Source of the DNA: an uncultured Rickettsiales bacterium
GTDB lineage: Bacteria > Pseudomonadota > Alphaproteobacteria > Rickettsiales > Deianiraeaceae
Assembly (NCBI GenBank): GCA_937906355.1
Contig: CALCWF010000112.1
Coordinates: 1 to 7,048 of the forward strand
Length of the DNA stretch: 7,048 nucleotides
Reading direction: 5' to 3'
Made by a program: the position numbers and the translations under genes
Shown: one piece after another, positions 6,182 through 7,048 of the stretch
Layout of the letters: each line of letters begins with the position of its first letter
Position numbering within the stretch: the first letter of the stretch is position 1
Notes under the pieces: generated by a model
Seen by the model: the letters and a program-made list of their open reading frames with translations, nothing else
What the model was told of the DNA's origin: nothing
The model's database searches: none

Positions 6182-7048
6182 TCATTCTACCGTTACGGAC
6201 TTAGCTAAGTTTCTAGGCTTGTCGATGTCGTTGCCGATTTCGCGTGCCATATAGTATGCGATAAATTGCAGTACGATTACATATATAAGCGGAGCAATGA
6301 AGTTATTGCTATCTGGTAGAATGATGCTATCGTAGCACTCGCTGGCGAATCGTCCGACGCCATACATATTGCTTAGCATTATAACCTTTCCACCACGGGC
6401 GAGTATTTCCTCGACGTTCGAGCACGTTTTTTGAAATGTATGATCTGGTATACCGATAGCGATGACCGGAGTTTCCTTATCTATAAGTGCGATTGTTCCG
6501 TGTTTCAGTTCTCCGGCTGGCAATGCGTCGGTAGGAATGTAAGTTAGCTCTCTGATTTTGAGAGCACCTTCCAATGCGATTCCATGAGATACATTTCGTC
6601 CTACGAGCATTATGTATTTCGACTTGCAGAGTTTCTCTGCGATACGCTTTGCGTCGTTCCTTAGTCTCATTATTTTCGACATCTCTGTTCCTATTGATAA
6701 CAACGTATTAGCCAGCTTGCGTCCATCGGCTCGTCGTATGACGTGTTTTTTTAGACCTATTCTTAGAGCTAACATTATTAGTATACTTAGTTGTGCTGTG
6801 AAAGCTTTTGTTGATGCTACACCTATCTCGGAGCCGGCGTGACAATATAGCGTTGCGTCAGATAGAATGTCTATCGTGCTTTTAGGGACATTGACCAGAC
6901 TTACTATGTTTTGTTTATGGGCTTTTGCTAATTTCAAGGTAGCTATCGTGTCTGCCGTTTCACCAGATTGAGATATGAATATAAATACTCCGCCTTTTTT
7001 GTAATTGAAGTCGCGATATCGAAGTTCTGACGCTATGTGAACGTTACA
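6182..7048 (-). CDS. glmS: Glutamine--fructose-6-phosphate aminotransferase, C-terminal part
   Basis: GlmS converts fructose-6-phosphate and glutamine to glucosamine-6-phosphate, the first committed step to UDP-GlcNAc for peptidoglycan and LPS, in the cytoplasm. The window holds 288 C-terminal codons ending in TGA. The frame stays open to the window edge, and reading upstream gives IASELRYR and SQSGETADT, which match the first SIS sugar-isomerase domain. The N-terminal glutaminase domain (about 320 residues in an enzyme of roughly 609) lies outside. Within the fragment, sugar-phosphate and catalytic features are intact: SQSGETADT (26-34), GSEIGVASTKAFT (72-84), the Glu of KIREL (167), the His of GELKHG (183), and the Lys of LAKSVTVE (283), equivalent to E. 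coli E488, H504 and K603. The C-terminus DIDKPRNLAKSVTVE is almost invariant in the family. A TTG at 6937 is an internal Leu codon, not a start. Confidence 0.97.
   Translation of the reverse strand, partial: CNVHIASELRYRDFNYKKGGVFIFISQSGETADTIATLKLAKAHKQNIVSLVNVPKSTIDILSDATLYCHAGSEIGVASTKAFTAQLSILIMLALRIGLKKHVIRRADGRKLANTLLSIGTEMSKIMRLRNDAKRIAEKLCKSKYIMLVGRNVSHGIALEGALKIRELTYIPTDALPAGELKHGTIALIDKETPVIAIGIPDHTFQKTCSNVEEILARGGKVIMLSNMYGVGRFASECYDSIILPDSNNFIAPLIYVIVLQFIAYYMAREIGNDIDKPRNLAKSVTVE

Noticed and set aside
6182..6937. Start of glmS at a TTG (6937)
   Set aside because: The frame continues upstream with conserved GlmS sequence (SQSGETADT), so the TTG is an internal leucine codon and the gene is cut by the window edge.

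Overview
The window looks like a piece of an AT-rich, compact chromosome from an obligately host-associated alphaproteobacterium, probably of the Rickettsiales. The basis is the alphaproteobacterial style of the RNase E catalytic core with an acidic insertion in its S1 domain, the strong A/T codon bias, the K/N-rich insertions in otherwise conserved proteins, and the small genes set without obvious co-functional neighbours. The lineage is inferred from sequence style only. TGA is a stop (glmS and the orphan gene end with it) and Trp is TGG, so the standard bacterial code applies.

Every gene is on the minus strand, so transcription runs from high to low coordinates: glmS (7048-6182, its 5' part lies outside the window), rne (5919-3958), a PAP2-family phosphatase (3901-3227), tRNA-Leu(CAA) (3028-2943), a highly divergent phosphoglycerate kinase homologue (2824-1559), and an unrecognised 445-residue protein (1410-73). 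Only rne and the PAP2 gene are close enough (56 nt) to suggest one transcript. The other gaps of 118 to 262 nt hold short palindromes and inverted repeats. I see no insertion sequence, CRISPR array, phage gene or origin.

GlmS supplies glucosamine-6-phosphate for peptidoglycan and LPS precursors. The PAP2 protein is a secreted or membrane lipid-phosphate phosphatase that may act in the same envelope economy. RNase E handles mRNA and stable-RNA processing. The most surprising item is the PGK homologue. The reading frame and fold-scale similarity are intact end to end, yet nearly all 3-phosphoglycerate-binding arginines and the glycine-rich nucleotide loops are replaced. It therefore reads as a pseudoenzyme or a repurposed protein rather than a working glycolytic enzyme. 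The 445-residue orphan downstream of it is the second candidate for lineage-specific biology.
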